Assembly: GCF_004359985.1 (NCBI RefSeq)
Contig: NZ_SMRO01000002.1
Coordinates: 2,184,536 to 2,248,535, forward strand
Source of the DNA: Paraburkholderia flava
Lineage (GTDB): Bacteria; Pseudomonadota; Gammaproteobacteria; Burkholderiales; Burkholderiaceae
Length of the DNA stretch: 64,000 bases
Reading direction: 5' to 3'
Below are positions 44,456 through 54,832 of this stretch, piece after piece (the first letter of the stretch is position 1; each line of letters opens with the position of its first letter). A program made the translations under genes and the position numbers. Below the pieces are notes generated by a model that was given only the letters and a program-made list of their open reading frames with translations, had not been told where the DNA came from and searched no databases.

Positions 44456-47317
44456 TTATTTCGCGATCGATGCGCTCTTCAGACGCCCGAACGCACCTTC
44501 GATCAGCGCCTTCTGCTGCTCGTAGTGCTTCGCGTAGTAGCCGACCGCCGGCGAGGCCGATGCCGGACGACCGCTGTATGCCAGCTTCTGTCCGTCCTTC
44601 ATGCCTTCCTTCAGGTGGTGCTCGATGTAGAACCACGGGCCTTGATTCTGCGGCTCGTCCTGCACCCAGACCACTTCGGTCGCGTTGTCGTACTTCTTCA
44701 TTTCGGTTTCGAACTGCTTGTGCGCGAACGGATACAACTGCTCGATACGCACGATCGCGACGTCGTTCGCCTTCGCTTCGCGGCGATGCGCGACGAGGTC
44801 GTAATACACGCGACCCGAACACGCGACCACACGCTTCACCTTCTTCGCGTCGATCGCTTCGTCGGTCTCGCCGAGCACCGGCTGGAACGAACCCTTCGCG
44901 AGTTCCGACAGATCCGACACGGCTTCCTTGTGACGCAGCAGCGACTTCGGCGTGAAGACGATCAGCGGCTTGCGGAACAGGCGGATCATCTGGCGACGCA
45001 GCAGGTGGAAGACCTGTGCAGGCGTCGTGGGTTGCACGACCTGCATGTTGTGATCCGCGCACAGCTGCAGGAAGCGTTCGATACGCGCCGACGAGTGCTC
45101 CGGACCCTGACCTTCGTAACCGTGCGGCAGCAGCATCGTGAGGCCCGACACGCGGCCCCACTTCACTTCGCCCGACGAGATGAACTGGTCGATCACGACC
45201 TGCGCGCCGTTCACGAAGTCACCGAACTGCGCTTCCCACGCGACGAACGTGTTCGGTTCTGCAGTGGAGTAGCCGTACTCGAAACCGAGCACCGCTTCTT
45301 CGGACAGCACCGAGTCGATCACCGTGAACTTTGCCTGGCCTTCCGCGATGTTCTGCAGCGGCACGTACGTGCCGTCGTTCCAGCGCTCGCGATTCTGGTC
45401 GTGCAGCACCGAGTGACGGTGCGTGAACGTGCCGCGGCCCGAGTCCTGGCCGGTCAGACGAACCGCGTAACCGGAAGCGACCAGCGACGCGAACGCGAGA
45501 TGCTCGCCCATGCCCCAGTCGAGCTTCGATTCGCCGCGACCCATCGCGCGACGATCGTTGATCACGCGCTCGACGAGCGGGTGGACCTTGAAGTTCTCGG
45601 GGATCGTCGTGATGCGTTCGGCGAGGCGCTTCAGTTCGGCGAGCGGCACGGCCGTATCGGCGGCGTCGGTCCACTTGCGGTTCAGGAACGGCACCCAGTC
45701 GACTGCGTACTTGCTCTTGTAGTTCGACAGGACCGGATCGACCGTGTGGTGACCTTCGTCCATTGCGCGGCGGTACGCCTTCACGTATTCGTCCGCGTCT
45801 TCAGCGGTGATCACGCCTTGCTGCACGAGCTTTTCCGCGTACAGCGCGCGGGTGCCCGGGTGCTTCGCAATGGTCTTGTACATCAGCGGCTGCGTGACCG
45901 CCGGCGTGTCCTGCTCGTTGTGGCCCAGCTTGCGGAAGCAGATGATGTCGACGACGACATCCTTGTGGAACTGCATCCGGTAGTCGATCGCGAGCTGCGT
46001 CGCCAGCACCACGGCTTCGGGATCGTCGCCGTTCACGTGCAGCACCGGCGCTTCGATCATCTTCACAACGTCGGTGCAATACAGCGTGGAGCGCGCATCG
46101 CGCGGGTCCGACGTCGTGAAGCCGATCTGGTTGTTGATGACGATGTGCAGCGTGCCGTGCGTGCCGTAGCCGCGCGTCTGCGCGAGGTTCAGCGTTTCCA
46201 TCACGACGCCCTGACCCGCGAAGGCCGCGTCGCCGTGGATCTGCACCGGCAGCACTTGCAGGCCGTTCTCGTCGCCGCGACGGTCCATCCGCGCCTTCGC
46301 CGACCCTTCGACCACCGGGTTCACGATTTCGAGGTGCGACGGGTTGAATGCGAGCGACAGGTGAACCGGACCGCCTTCGGTCGCGATGTCCGACGAGAAG
46401 CCCTTGTGGTACTTCACGTCGCCGGCCGGCAGATCGTCGACGTGCTTGCCTTCGAATTCGGCGAACAGATCGGCGGGCATCTTGCCGAGCGTATTCACGA
46501 GCACGTTCAGACGGCCGCGGTGGGCCATGCCGATGACGATTTCCTGCACGCCGTTCGCACCTGCATGACGGACGACTTCGTCCATCGACGCGATGAAGCT
46601 TTCGCCGCCTTCAAGCGAGAAGCGCTTCTGGCCGACGTACTTGGTATGCAGGAAGCGCTCGAGACCTTCGGACGCGGTCAGGCGGTTCAGGATGTGCTTT
46701 TTCTTGTCGGCGGAGAAATTCGGCGTCGAGCGGATCGACTCGAGCTTTTCCTTCCACCAGCGCTTCTGTTCCGGATCGCTCAGGTACATGTACTCGGCAC
46801 CGATCGTGCCGCAGTACGTGTCGCGCAATGCCTTGACGATGTCCCGCAGCGACGCCTGTTCGAAACCGAAGTACAGGTTCGTCGTGTTGAACGTCTGGTC
46901 CATGTCGGCTTCGGTGAAGTCGTAGAACGCAGGTTCGAGCTCGGGGATATTCGGACGTTCGCGGCGCTTCAGGGGATCGAGATTGGCCCATTGCGAGCCG
47001 AGGAAGCGATAGGCGCCGATGAGGGACTGCACATACACCTGCTTGCGCGCGGTGGTGAGGTCTTCACCGCCGGCTCCGGCACGTGGCAGGAAAGCATTGG
47101 CTTTCGCGCGCTGGGCAAACGATTCGACGATCGGGCCATGGGCCACGTCGTTGGCACTGGTGCCATCCGATGCAGGGACGTTCTGCAACGCGTCGAAATA
47201 GCTGCGCCAGTTCTCGGGCACTGACGCCGGATTGTCGAGATACGCTTCGTACAGTTCTTCAACGTACGGAGCATTGCCGCCGAACAGATACGAGTTCAGC
47301 TGGAGTTGCTTCATCAT
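44456..47317 (-). CDS. sucA: 2-oxoglutarate dehydrogenase E1 component
   Basis: A 953-residue thiamine-diphosphate enzyme that decarboxylates 2-oxoglutarate and succinylates the OdhB lipoyl arm. It begins MMKQLQLNSYLFGGNAPYVE, with the N-terminal NWRSYFDAL typical of E1o. The ThDP region includes IGMAHRGRLNVLVNTLGKMP and GDAAFAGQGVVMETL; the transketolase Pyr domain (RLTGQDSGRGTFTHRHSVLH, LLPHGYEGQGPEHSSARIER) and a C-terminal OxoGdeHyase domain follow. AAGGTGAG six bases before ATG 47317 decides the start; the in-frame GTG at 47329 overlaps this Shine-Dalgarno. Confidence 0.97.
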   Translation of the reverse strand: MMKQLQLNSYLFGGNAPYVEELYEAYLDNPASVPENWRSYFDALQNVPASDGTSANDVAHGPIVESFAQRAKANAFLPRAGAGGEDLTTARKQVYVQSLIGAYRFLGSQWANLDPLKRRERPNIPELEPAFYDFTEADMDQTFNTTNLYFGFEQASLRDIVKALRDTYCGTIGAEYMYLSDPEQKRWWKEKLESIRSTPNFSADKKKHILNRLTASEGLERFLHTKYVGQKRFSLEGGESFIASMDEVVRHAGANGVQEIVIGMAHRGRLNVLVNTLGKMPADLFAEFEGKHVDDLPAGDVKYHKGFSSDIATEGGPVHLSLAFNPSHLEIVNPVVEGSAKARMDRRGDENGLQVLPVQIHGDAAFAGQGVVMETLNLAQTRGYGTHGTLHIVINNQIGFTTSDPRDARSTLYCTDVVKMIEAPVLHVNGDDPEAVVLATQLAIDYRMQFHKDVVVDIICFRKLGHNEQDTPAVTQPLMYKTIAKHPGTRALYAEKLVQQGVITAEDADEYVKAYRRAMDEGHHTVDPVLSNYKSKYAVDWVPFLNRKWTDAADTAVPLAELKRLAERITTIPENFKVHPLVERVINDRRAMGRGESKLDWGMGEHLAFASLVASGYAVRLTGQDSGRGTFTHRHSVLHDQNRERWNDGTYVPLQNIAEGQAKFTVIDSVLSEEAVLGFEYGYSTAEPNTFVAWEAQFGDFVNGAQVVIDQFISSGEVKWGRVSGLTMLLPHGYEGQGPEHSSARIERFLQLCADHNMQVVQPTTPAQVFHLLRRQMIRLFRKPLIVFTPKSLLRHKEAVSDLSELAKGSFQPVLGETDEAIDAKKVKRVVACSGRVYYDLVAHRREAKANDVAIVRIEQLYPFAHKQFETEMKKYDNATEVVWVQDEPQNQGPWFYIEHHLKEGMKDGQKLAYSGRPASASPAVGYYAKHYEQQKALIEGAFGRLKSASIAK

Positions 47318-47626
47318 TTTTACGCTCACCTTTCTTCGAGTTTCTCGAGAAATAGCGGGTTACTCAACCTTCCGCGACACGGCCTGACCGTTTGGCGGAT
47401 TGCGCGAATCAAGTCTGCTTGGAAGGACCTAAAACTGGCATCCGGGGAGCATAGCACAGAACCAATAGTGCCGACAGCGGAACACCGCCCCCGAAAGCCC
47501 GTCGCATCAGGCTTTCAGCGGATACGCAGCGCGCGAAGCGGAATGTAAAAAAGCCGCCCGAAGGCGGCTTTCTTTCGCGTCGATTCTCTCAAACCAGCCT
47601 GGATAACGCCGGTTTCAGGTTACCGA
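47318..47626 (-). other. Gap between typA and sucA
   Basis: 309 bp holding the typA terminator (47547-47573) at its typA end and, by position, the promoter of the sucA operon in the remaining 220 bp. I see no convincing -35/-10 pair and no gene. Confidence 0.6.
47547..47573. terminator. Intrinsic terminator of typA
   Basis: AAGCCGCC (47551-47558), CGAA loop, GGCGGCTT (47563-47570), with an A-run before and T-rich bases after, so it can work in both directions; on the minus strand it ends in six Ts. Confidence 0.88.
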
Positions 47627-49453
47627 TCAGTCGACCGCAGCTTCGCGGCTCGCGCGACGGCGCTCGTGTTCCTTCAGGTGACGCTTGCGCAGACGGATCG
47701 ATTGCGGCGTGACTTCGACGAGTTCGTCTTCGTCGATGAATTCGACCGCGTATTCGAGCGACATCTGGATCGCCGGCACGAGACGCACCGCTTCGTCGGT
47801 ACCCGACGCGCGCACGTTAGTCAGCTGCTTGCCCTTGATCGGGTTCACGACGAGGTCGTTGTCGCGGCTGTGAATGCCGATGATCATCCCTTCGTACAGC
47901 GCATCGCCCGGCTTCACGAACATGCGGCCGCGATCCTGCAGCTTCCACAGTGCGTAGGCGACGGCGGCGCCGTCGTCCTGCGAGATCAGCACGCCGTTGC
48001 GGCGCTCGCCGAGCGAGCCTTCGCGAACCGGCGCGTACTCGTCGAACACGTGACTCATCAGACCGGTACCACGCGTGAGCGTCAGGAATTCGCCCTGGAA
48101 GCCGATCAGGCCACGCGCCGGAATACGGTACTCGAGACGCGTGCGACCACGTGCATCCGACGCCATGTCGAGCATTTCGCCCTTGCGGCGACCGAGTTCT
48201 TCCATCACGCCACCCTGATGGGTGTCTTCGACGTCGACGGTCAGCAGTTCGTACGGCTCGTGCTTCACGCCGTCGACTTCATGAAGGACCACGCGCGGCC
48301 GCGACACGGCCATTTCGTAGCCCTCGCGGCGCATGTTTTCGATCAGGATGGTCAGGTGCAGTTCGCCGCGGCCCGACACTTCGAACACGGTTTCGTCGCC
48401 GGTTTCCTTCACGCGCAGCGCCACATTGTGGTTCAGCTCTTTCATCAGACGGTCGCGGATCTGGCGGCTCGTCACGAACTTGCCTTCCTTGCCCGCGAGC
48501 GGCGACGAGTTGACGAGGAAGTTCATCGTCAGCGTGGGTTCGTCGACGGTGATCATCGGCAGCGCTTCCGGCGCTTCCGGCGCGCAGATCGTCGCGCCGA
48601 TACCGACTTCCTCGATACCGTTGATCAGCACGATGTCGCCGGCTTCGGCCTGCTCGACCTGCACGCGCTCGAGGCCCTCGAACGACAGCACCTGGTTGAT
48701 CTTGCGGCTCAGGATTTCGCCTTCCGGACCAAAGCGGATCACGACCTGCTGACCCGGCTTGACACGGCCACGCGTGATGCGGCCGACGCCGATCCGGCCG
48801 ACGTAGGTCGAATAATCCAGCGACGTGATCTGCAGTTGCAGCGGACCTTCCGGATCGGCCGGACGCACCGGCACGTGTTCGAGAATTGCCTCGAACAGCG
48901 GACGCATCGTGCCTTCGCGCACGCTCGGATCGAGATCGGCATAACCGTTCAGGCCCGACGCGTAGACGACCGGGAAGTCGAGCTGCTCTTCGGTCGCGCC
49001 GAGCTTGTCGAACAGGTCGAATGTCTGGTTGATCACCCAGTCGATCCGCGCGCCCGGCCGGTCGATCTTGTTCACGACGACGATCGGCTTCAGGCCGAGC
49101 GCCAGCGCCTTCTTCGTAACGAAGCGGGTTTGCGGCATCGGGCCTTCGACCGCGTCGATGAGCAGCAGCACCGAGTCGACCATCGACAGCACGCGCTCCA
49201 CCTCGCCGCCGAAGTCCGCGTGGCCCGGCGTGTCGACGATGTTGATGTGCGTGCCTTCGTACGTGACGGCACAGTTCTTGGCGAGGATGGTGATGCCACG
49301 CTCTTTTTCGATGTCGTTCGAATCCATCACGCGTTCAGCAATCTGCTGATTCTCGCGGAAGGTGCCGGACTGGCGAAGAAGCTGGTCGACGAGCGTAGTT
49401 TTGCCGTGGTCGACGTGAGCGATGATGGCGATGTTGCGAAGGGCGCGGGTCAT
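47627..49453 (-). CDS. typA: TypA/BipA ribosome-associated GTPase
   Basis: A 608-residue translational GTPase. G1 [15 protein letters not shown] (about 11-25), switch region [10 protein letters not shown]3 [13 protein letters not shown]4 [10 protein letters not shown], then domains II, III and V (EF-G-like) and the TypA C-terminal domain ([20 protein letters not shown]). It assists 50S assembly and translation under stress or at low temperature. Start MTRALRN at 49453; a frame extension of 32 codons is not family sequence. It is followed by a terminator. Confidence 0.96.
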   Translation of the reverse strand: MTRALRNIAIIAHVDHGKTTLVDQLLRQSGTFRENQQIAERVMDSNDIEKERGITILAKNCAVTYEGTHINIVDTPGHADFGGEVERVLSMVDSVLLLIDAVEGPMPQTRFVTKKALALGLKPIVVVNKIDRPGARIDWVINQTFDLFDKLGATEEQLDFPVVYASGLNGYADLDPSVREGTMRPLFEAILEHVPVRPADPEGPLQLQITSLDYSTYVGRIGVGRITRGRVKPGQQVVIRFGPEGEILSRKINQVLSFEGLERVQVEQAEAGDIVLINGIEEVGIGATICAPEAPEALPMITVDEPTLTMNFLVNSSPLAGKEGKFVTSRQIRDRLMKELNHNVALRVKETGDETVFEVSGRGELHLTILIENMRREGYEMAVSRPRVVLHEVDGVKHEPYELLTVDVEDTHQGGVMEELGRRKGEMLDMASDARGRTRLEYRIPARGLIGFQGEFLTLTRGTGLMSHVFDEYAPVREGSLGERRNGVLISQDDGAAVAYALWKLQDRGRMFVKPGDALYEGMIIGIHSRDNDLVVNPIKGKQLTNVRASGTDEAVRLVPAIQMSLEYAVEFIDEDELVEVTPQSIRLRKRHLKEHERRRASREAAVD

Positions 49454-49679
49454 AAGAACCTGGGGAGTTAAGAGTGCGCCCTCTGCTTTTACTGCTGGAT
49501 GCCTGGGTTCGCGATTAACGAAGCGGAGGCCAACAAGCCCAAAGCGCACTTTTGGGAACCTGAAATTATAGCACGCCGGCGTGAACGATTCAGTATTTGC
49601 CCTAATGGGCCCGTCAGCACGCGCATTGCGCCGATTTTTCTTGAGACGTCAAAATTCCTTGCCTAAGCTGTAATAACAC

Positions 49680-49709
49680 TTGCCGCGTCAACTAACAGGG
49701 CCGTACAAT
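49680..49709 (+). promoter_or_regulatory. Candidate sigma-70 promoter of the marR-efflux operon
   Basis: TTGCCG (49680-49685), 18-bp spacer, TACAAT (49704-49709). The ATG is 35 bp downstream. The marR-type repeats overlap the spacer and the start region. Confidence 0.6.
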
Positions 49710-49725
49710 ACTGCTTAGTCAACTA
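49687..49725 (+). promoter_or_regulatory. Candidate MarR operator repeats
   Basis: GTCAACTA occurs at 49687-49694 and again at 49718-49725, 31 bp apart, about three helical turns. The second lies within TAGT-CA-ACTA (49716-49725), a small dyad. One copy overlaps the promoter spacer and the other the start region, as expected for autorepression by the MarR protein. Operator identity is inferred. Confidence 0.5.
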
Positions 49726-49744
49726 TTGCATTTGCACGGGCATC

Positions 49745-50260
49745 ATGACCGATCCGTCCCCTCCGCTCCCGCCGGAGATCAGCGAGTACCAGCTGGGCGA
49801 AAGCGTCGGCTACCTGATTGCACGCGTCCGCTCGACGATATCGAACATGGTGTCGCAACGCACGATGGCTGAACTGGGCATCACCAGTACGCAAGGCAGC
49901 ATCCTGTTCATGGTGGCGAGCGGAAAGTGTCTGCTGGCGGCTGAACTGGCGCGTGAATACGGGATCGACGCGAGCGCGGTCACGCGGCTTGTCGACCGGC
50001 TGGAGAAGCGCGGCCTGCTTACGCGGGTGCGCAGCTCCGAAGACCGGCGGGTCGTGCGCCTCGCGCTCACTACCGAGGGCCAGGATATCGCCGTACGCAT
50101 GCCAGCCATCTTTCAGGGCGTGCTGGACAACGTGCTCGGGGGCTTCACGCCCGAAGAAACAGGATTTCTCAAAAGCATGCTGCGCCGGATTCTCGTCAAC
50201 AGCGGCGAACACATGGGCTTAACCCGTGATACGGCAAGCAGTTCGGACAATAAGTCGTAG
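49745..50260 (+). CDS. MarR-family repressor of the efflux operon
   Basis: A 171-residue winged-helix dimer: LGITSTQGSILFMVASGK, LAREYGIDASAVTRLVDRLE (recognition helix) and the wing TRVRSSEDRRVVRLALT, followed by a helical C-terminus. It is the first gene before NodT-, EmrA- and EmrB-type genes, matching the EmrR-type arrangement, in which a phenolic or lipophilic ligand releases the repressor. The ligand cannot be predicted. The promoter and repeats described lie just upstream. Confidence 0.9.
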   Translation: MTDPSPPLPPEISEYQLGESVGYLIARVRSTISNMVSQRTMAELGITSTQGSILFMVASGKCLLAAELAREYGIDASAVTRLVDRLEKRGLLTRVRSSEDRRVVRLALTTEGQDIAVRMPAIFQGVLDNVLGGFTPEETGFLKSMLRRILVNSGEHMGLTRDTASSSDNKS

Positions 50261-50314
50261 CAAAATAATTGCAGTGTCCATTATCAATTCCACTCACACG
50301 CAAAGAGTCGAGCG

Positions 50315-51841
50315 ATGAAATCCCTTTCCCTGTCCGCGCCCGCACTGTCGCGCCGCAGCGCGATTGCCGCAGCAGTGGCCGCGCTCGCCCTCACGGGCTG
50401 CGCGAACTACTTCGGCATCAAGAGCGACAAGCAGATCTCGGGGCCGACACAGTACGAGTCCTCGCAGAGTCTCGCGGGCGCCGGCGGCCAGTGGCCGTCG
50501 CTCGACTGGGCAAACCAGTTCGGCGACCCGCAGCTGCCGAAGCTGATTACGGAAGCACTCGACGGCAATCCGTCGATCGCGCAGGCGCAGGCCCGTATCG
50601 CGAAGGCATCGTCGTATATCGAGAGTTCGCGCGCCGCGCTGCTGCCGAAGGTCCAGGGCAGCTACTCGTGGAACCGCGAGCTGTTCTCGTCGAACGCGCT
50701 GTACCCGCCTCCGTATGGCGGCACCTGGTATAGCGAAAACAACGTGCTCGCTAACGCGTCGTGGGACCTCGACCTGTGGGGCAAGAACCGTCAGCGTCTG
50801 GGCCAGGCCGTCTCGCAGACAAAGGCCGCCGAAGCCGACATGCAGCAGGCACGTGTGACGCTCGCTGCGTCGGTGGCACGTACGTACAACCAGCTCGCGC
50901 AGCTGTATTCGTTGCGCGACATCGCGCAACGCGAAATCGCGAACCGCCAGGACATCAGCCGGATCACGAACGGCCGTGTTTCGGCCGGTCTCGACACGAA
51001 CGTCGAGCGGGAAACCGCGAACGGCAACATCGCGACGACCCAGGCCAACCTGAGCGACCTGAACGGCCAGATCACCACGACCCGCTACCAGCTCGGCGCG
51101 CTGCTCGGCAAGGGCCCGGATCGCGGTTTGCAGATCGCGACGCCGGTACTGAACCCCGGCGGCATGGTCGCATTGCCGGACAACGTCCCCGCCGATCTCG
51201 TGTCGCGCCGCCCCGACCTCGTCGCTGCGCGCTGGCAGGTCGAAGCCGCAATGCATGACGTGAAGGAAGCGAAGGCCGAATTCTTCCCGGACATCAACCT
51301 CGCGGCCGGTTTCGGCTTCGACGCGTTCGGCTGGGGCCGCTTCCTGACTGCGTCGAGCCGTCAGATCCAGGCCGGCCCGGCCATCCATCTGCCGATCTTC
51401 GACGCCGGCGCGCTGCGCGCCCAGTTGAAGAGCCGTTATGCCGACTTCGACCTCGACGTCGCGAACTACAACCAGACGCTGATCAACGCGCTGTCGGACG
51501 TCGCGACACAGGTATCGACAATCCGCTCGATCGACCAGCAGTCGGGCGACGCGCAGCGTGCACTCGACGCATCGACGAAGGCGTATCAACTCGCAGTGAT
51601 CCGCTATAAGGCCGGGCTGTCGCCGCAGTTGCAGGTGCTGACCGCCGACCAGAACCGGCTCGCTGCCGAACAGACCGTGACCAATCTGAAGATGCGCCGC
51701 CGCGATCAGCAGATCGGTCTGATCTCTGCACTGGGCGGTGGCTTCGACGCCACGCAGACTGGCCTGACGGTACCGACGGACGGCAAGGCGGCACCGGGCG
51801 GTGCAGGGCCGACCGCGACGGCAACCCAGGCCGCGAATTAA
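50315..51841 (+). CDS. NodT-family outer-membrane efflux lipoprotein
   Basis: A 508-residue TolC-like channel. Signal with lipobox ALALTGCANYF (Cys near residue 29); two OEP domains, each with alpha-barrel helices: NPSIAQAQARIAKASSYIES and QARVTLAASVARTYNQLAQL, then RPDLVAARWQVEAAMHDVKE. DLDLWGKNRQRLGQAV is a conserved early strand. It is 54 bp after the MarR gene and provides the outer-membrane exit duct for the EmrAB pair. Confidence 0.93.
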   Translation: MKSLSLSAPALSRRSAIAAAVAALALTGCANYFGIKSDKQISGPTQYESSQSLAGAGGQWPSLDWANQFGDPQLPKLITEALDGNPSIAQAQARIAKASSYIESSRAALLPKVQGSYSWNRELFSSNALYPPPYGGTWYSENNVLANASWDLDLWGKNRQRLGQAVSQTKAAEADMQQARVTLAASVARTYNQLAQLYSLRDIAQREIANRQDISRITNGRVSAGLDTNVERETANGNIATTQANLSDLNGQITTTRYQLGALLGKGPDRGLQIATPVLNPGGMVALPDNVPADLVSRRPDLVAARWQVEAAMHDVKEAKAEFFPDINLAAGFGFDAFGWGRFLTASSRQIQAGPAIHLPIFDAGALRAQLKSRYADFDLDVANYNQTLINALSDVATQVSTIRSIDQQSGDAQRALDASTKAYQLAVIRYKAGLSPQLQVLTADQNRLAAEQTVTNLKMRRRDQQIGLISALGGGFDATQTGLTVPTDGKAAPGGAGPTATATQAAN

Positions 51842-51889
51842 TTCCACACACGCTTGAACGACAAGACAGAAAGAACCCGGAGCCCATCC

Positions 51890-53116
51890 ATGAGCACCCC
51901 TCAGCAACCTGCCGCAAGCGCACAACCGGCGAACAACGGCAAACGCAAACGGATGATGACGCTGCTCGTCATCGTGATCCTGATCGCCGCGATCGCGTAC
52001 GGCCTGTACTACTTCCTCGTCGCGCGCTTCCATGAAGACACCGACGACGCGTACGTGAACGGCAACGTCGTGCAGATCACGCCGCAAGTCACCGGCACGG
52101 TGATCGCCGTGAACGCAGACGATACGCAGACCGTGAAGATCGGCGACCCGGTCGTCGTACTTGACCCGGCCGACTCGCGCGTCGCGCTGCAGCAGGCCGA
52201 AGCGCAGCTTGCGCAGACCGTGCGCCAGGTGCGCGGTCTGTTCGCCGACGACAACCAGTATCAGGCGCAAGTCGCCGTTCGCCAGTCCGACCTGTCGCGT
52301 GCGCAGGACGATCTGCGCCGCCGGATGACGGTTGCGCAGACGGGCGCCGTATCGCAGGAAGAAATCTCGCACGCACGCGACGCAGTGAAAAGCGCGCAGG
52401 CCGGGCTCGACGCCGCGCAGCAGCAGCTCGCATCGAATCGCGCGCTGACCGCGAACACGACCATCGCCGATCACCCGAACGTGCTCGCCGCCGCCGCGAA
52501 GGTTCGCGACGCGTACCTCGCGAACGCGCGCAACACGCTGCCCGCGCCGGTCACCGGTTATGTCGCGAAGCGCTCGGTGCAGGTCGGCCAGCGCGTGTCG
52601 CCGGGCTCGCCGCTGATGGCGATCGTGCCGCTGAACTCCGTGTGGGTCGACGCGAACTTCAAGGAAGTGCAGCTGAAGTACATGCGCATCGGCCAGCCGG
52701 TCGAACTCACCGCCGACGTCTACGGTTCGTCGGTCAAGTACGAGGGCAAGGTCGTCGGCTTCTCGGCAGGCACGGGCTCGGCGTTCTCGCTGCTGCCGGC
52801 GCAGAACGCGACCGGTAACTGGATCAAGGTCGTGCAGCGTCTGCCAGTGCGGATCGCAATCGATCCGAAGCAGCTCGAACAGCATCCGCTGCGTATCGGC
52901 CTGTCGATGCAGGTCGACGTGACCATCAAGGACGAATCGGGCGGCGAACTCGGCAACGCGCCGAACACCGTCTACCAGACCGACGTATTCGCGAAGTACG
53001 GCGACGAAGCCGATGCGGAAATCGCGCGCATCATCGCGGCGAACGCGGGGCCGAACTCGGGCTTGCCGCAGAAGGCGGCGAGCGGTGACGCGAAGCCCGC
53101 CGCGAAGCTGATGTAA
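51890..53116 (+). CDS. EmrA/HlyD-type membrane-fusion protein
   Basis: A 408-residue periplasmic adaptor: TM anchor (MMTLLVIVILIAAIAYGLYY), biotinyl-lipoyl-like half-motif ITPQVTGTVIAVNADDTQTV, coiled-coil hairpin (about 105-205), the second half LPAPVTGYVAKRSVQVGQRV, and beta-barrel domain with VWVDANFKEVQLKYMRIGQP. The EmrA features are clear. GGAG lies nine bases before ATG 51890; the frame extension to 51854 is not needed. It bridges the NodT duct and EmrB-like pump. Confidence 0.93.
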   Translation: MSTPQQPAASAQPANNGKRKRMMTLLVIVILIAAIAYGLYYFLVARFHEDTDDAYVNGNVVQITPQVTGTVIAVNADDTQTVKIGDPVVVLDPADSRVALQQAEAQLAQTVRQVRGLFADDNQYQAQVAVRQSDLSRAQDDLRRRMTVAQTGAVSQEEISHARDAVKSAQAGLDAAQQQLASNRALTANTTIADHPNVLAAAAKVRDAYLANARNTLPAPVTGYVAKRSVQVGQRVSPGSPLMAIVPLNSVWVDANFKEVQLKYMRIGQPVELTADVYGSSVKYEGKVVGFSAGTGSAFSLLPAQNATGNWIKVVQRLPVRIAIDPKQLEQHPLRIGLSMQVDVTIKDESGGELGNAPNTVYQTDVFAKYGDEADAEIARIIAANAGPNSGLPQKAASGDAKPAAKLM

Positions 53117-53152
53117 GCGGCACAGCCGGTCAACGCAAAGGTTTTTCTACGC

Positions 53153-54718
53153 ATGGCTCAAGCTCAGGCGCAACTCCCTCACCCGCCGCTCGAGGGTGCG
53201 CAACTGGTGATCGGCACCATCGCGGTGTCGCTCGCCGTTTTCATGAACGTGCTCGACACGTCGATCGCGAACGTGTCGATCCCGTCGATCTCCGGCGATC
53301 TCGGCGTGTCGTCCGATCAAGGCACGTGGGTCATCACGTCGTTCGCGGTCGCCAACGCGATCTCGGTGCCACTTACCGGCTGGCTCACCGACCGTATCGG
53401 TCAGGTGCGACTGTTCATGGCGTCAATCGTGCTGTTCGTGATCTCGTCGTGGATGTGCGGTCTCGCGCCGACACTGCCGTTCCTGCTCGCGTCGCGTGTG
53501 CTGCAGGGCGCGGTGGCCGGTCCGATGATTCCGCTGTCGCAGACGCTGCTGCTCGCGAGCTATCCGCGCGCGAAGGCGCCGATGGCGCTGTCGATGTGGG
53601 CGATGACGACGCTGACCGCGCCTGTTGCAGGGCCGATTCTCGGCGGCTGGATTTCGGACAATATCTCGTGGCCGTGGATCTTCTACGTGAACATCCCGGT
53701 CGGCGCCGTCGCCGCGCTCGCTACGTGGATGATCTTTCGCAAGCGCGATTCGGTCGTGAAGAAAGCGCCGATCGACGGCGTGGGTCTCGCGCTGCTGATC
53801 ACGTGGGTCGGCTCGCTGCAGGTCATGCTCGACAAGGGCAAGGATCTCGACTGGTTCTCGTCGACCACGGTCGTCGTGCTTGCACTGACCGCCGTGATTG
53901 CGTTCGCGTTCTTCGTCGTGTGGGAGTTGACCGCGGAGCATCCGGTCGTCGACCTGTCGCTGTTCCGGCTACGCAACTTCACCGGCGGCACGGTTGCGCT
54001 CGCGATCGGCTATGGGCTGTACTTCGGCAATCTCGTGTTGCTGCCACTGTGGCTGCAGACCGACATCGGCTATACCGCAACCGACGCCGGTCTCGTGATG
54101 GCACCAGTCGGCCTGTTCGCGATCCTGCTGTCGCCGCTCACCGGCAAGATCCTGCCGCGCACCGACCCGCGCTATATCGCGACGGCATCGTTCCTGATCT
54201 TCGCTTTGATCTTCTGGATGCGCTCGCGCTACACGACGGACGTCGACGAGTTTTCGCTGATGCTGCCCACGTTGATCCAGGGCATCGGGATGGCGGGCTT
54301 CTTCATTCCGCTCGTGTCGATCACGCTGTCGGGACTGCCCGGCAATCGCATTCCGGCCGCATCGGGACTATCGAACTTCGTGCGGATCATGTGCGGTGGC
54401 ATCGGCACGTCGATCTTTCAGACTGCGTGGGACCATCGCACCACCATGCATCACGCGCAGCTGACCGAGCAGGCGAACGTGTACAACCCGGTGTTCACGC
54501 AATCCATGCAACAGATGCAGAACTCGGGCTTCAGTCAGTCGCAGGCACACGGCCTGTTCAACTCGATGGTCACACAGCAGGCGGCGCAGCTCGGCGTGAA
54601 CGATATATTCTTTATTTCTGCCGGCATTTTCGTCGCGCTGGTCGGGTTGATCTGGATCACCAAGCCCGAACGTGCGGGCGGCGGCGATGCGAGTGCGGCC
54701 GCGTCTGCGGCGCATTGA
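53153..54718 (+). CDS. EmrB-type DHA2 MFS drug exporter
   Basis: A 521-residue, 14-helix proton-coupled exporter. Helix-1 region MNVLDTSIANVSIPSISGDL, motif A GWLTDRIGQVRLFM, motif C-like APVAGPILGGWISDN with WPWIFYVNIPVGA. It lies 36 bp after the EmrA gene; AAGG is the only Shine-Dalgarno-like stretch. With the adaptor and the outer-membrane duct it forms a tripartite pump across the whole envelope. A strong bidirectional terminator follows. Confidence 0.95.
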   Translation: MAQAQAQLPHPPLEGAQLVIGTIAVSLAVFMNVLDTSIANVSIPSISGDLGVSSDQGTWVITSFAVANAISVPLTGWLTDRIGQVRLFMASIVLFVISSWMCGLAPTLPFLLASRVLQGAVAGPMIPLSQTLLLASYPRAKAPMALSMWAMTTLTAPVAGPILGGWISDNISWPWIFYVNIPVGAVAALATWMIFRKRDSVVKKAPIDGVGLALLITWVGSLQVMLDKGKDLDWFSSTTVVVLALTAVIAFAFFVVWELTAEHPVVDLSLFRLRNFTGGTVALAIGYGLYFGNLVLLPLWLQTDIGYTATDAGLVMAPVGLFAILLSPLTGKILPRTDPRYIATASFLIFALIFWMRSRYTTDVDEFSLMLPTLIQGIGMAGFFIPLVSITLSGLPGNRIPAASGLSNFVRIMCGGIGTSIFQTAWDHRTTMHHAQLTEQANVYNPVFTQSMQQMQNSGFSQSQAHGLFNSMVTQQAAQLGVNDIFFISAGIFVALVGLIWITKPERAGGGDASAAASAAH

Positions 54719-54756
54719 GTCGCATGCTGCCACGATAAACACGCGACGATAAAAAA

Positions 54757-54791
54757 GGCCGTGCTGCTTTCAAAAGCAGCACGGCCTTTTT
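54757..54791. terminator. Bidirectional intrinsic terminator between emrB-like and truB
   Basis: GGCCGTGCTGCTTT pairs perfectly with AAAGCAGCACGGCC around CA: a 14-bp stem, six As before and five Ts after. It ends both converging units, the efflux operon and the rimP-truB operon. Confidence 0.95.
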
Positions 54792-54832
54792 CTTTATCTC
54801 TATGCTCGCCGAAAATCCGGCAGGCTCAAAAA

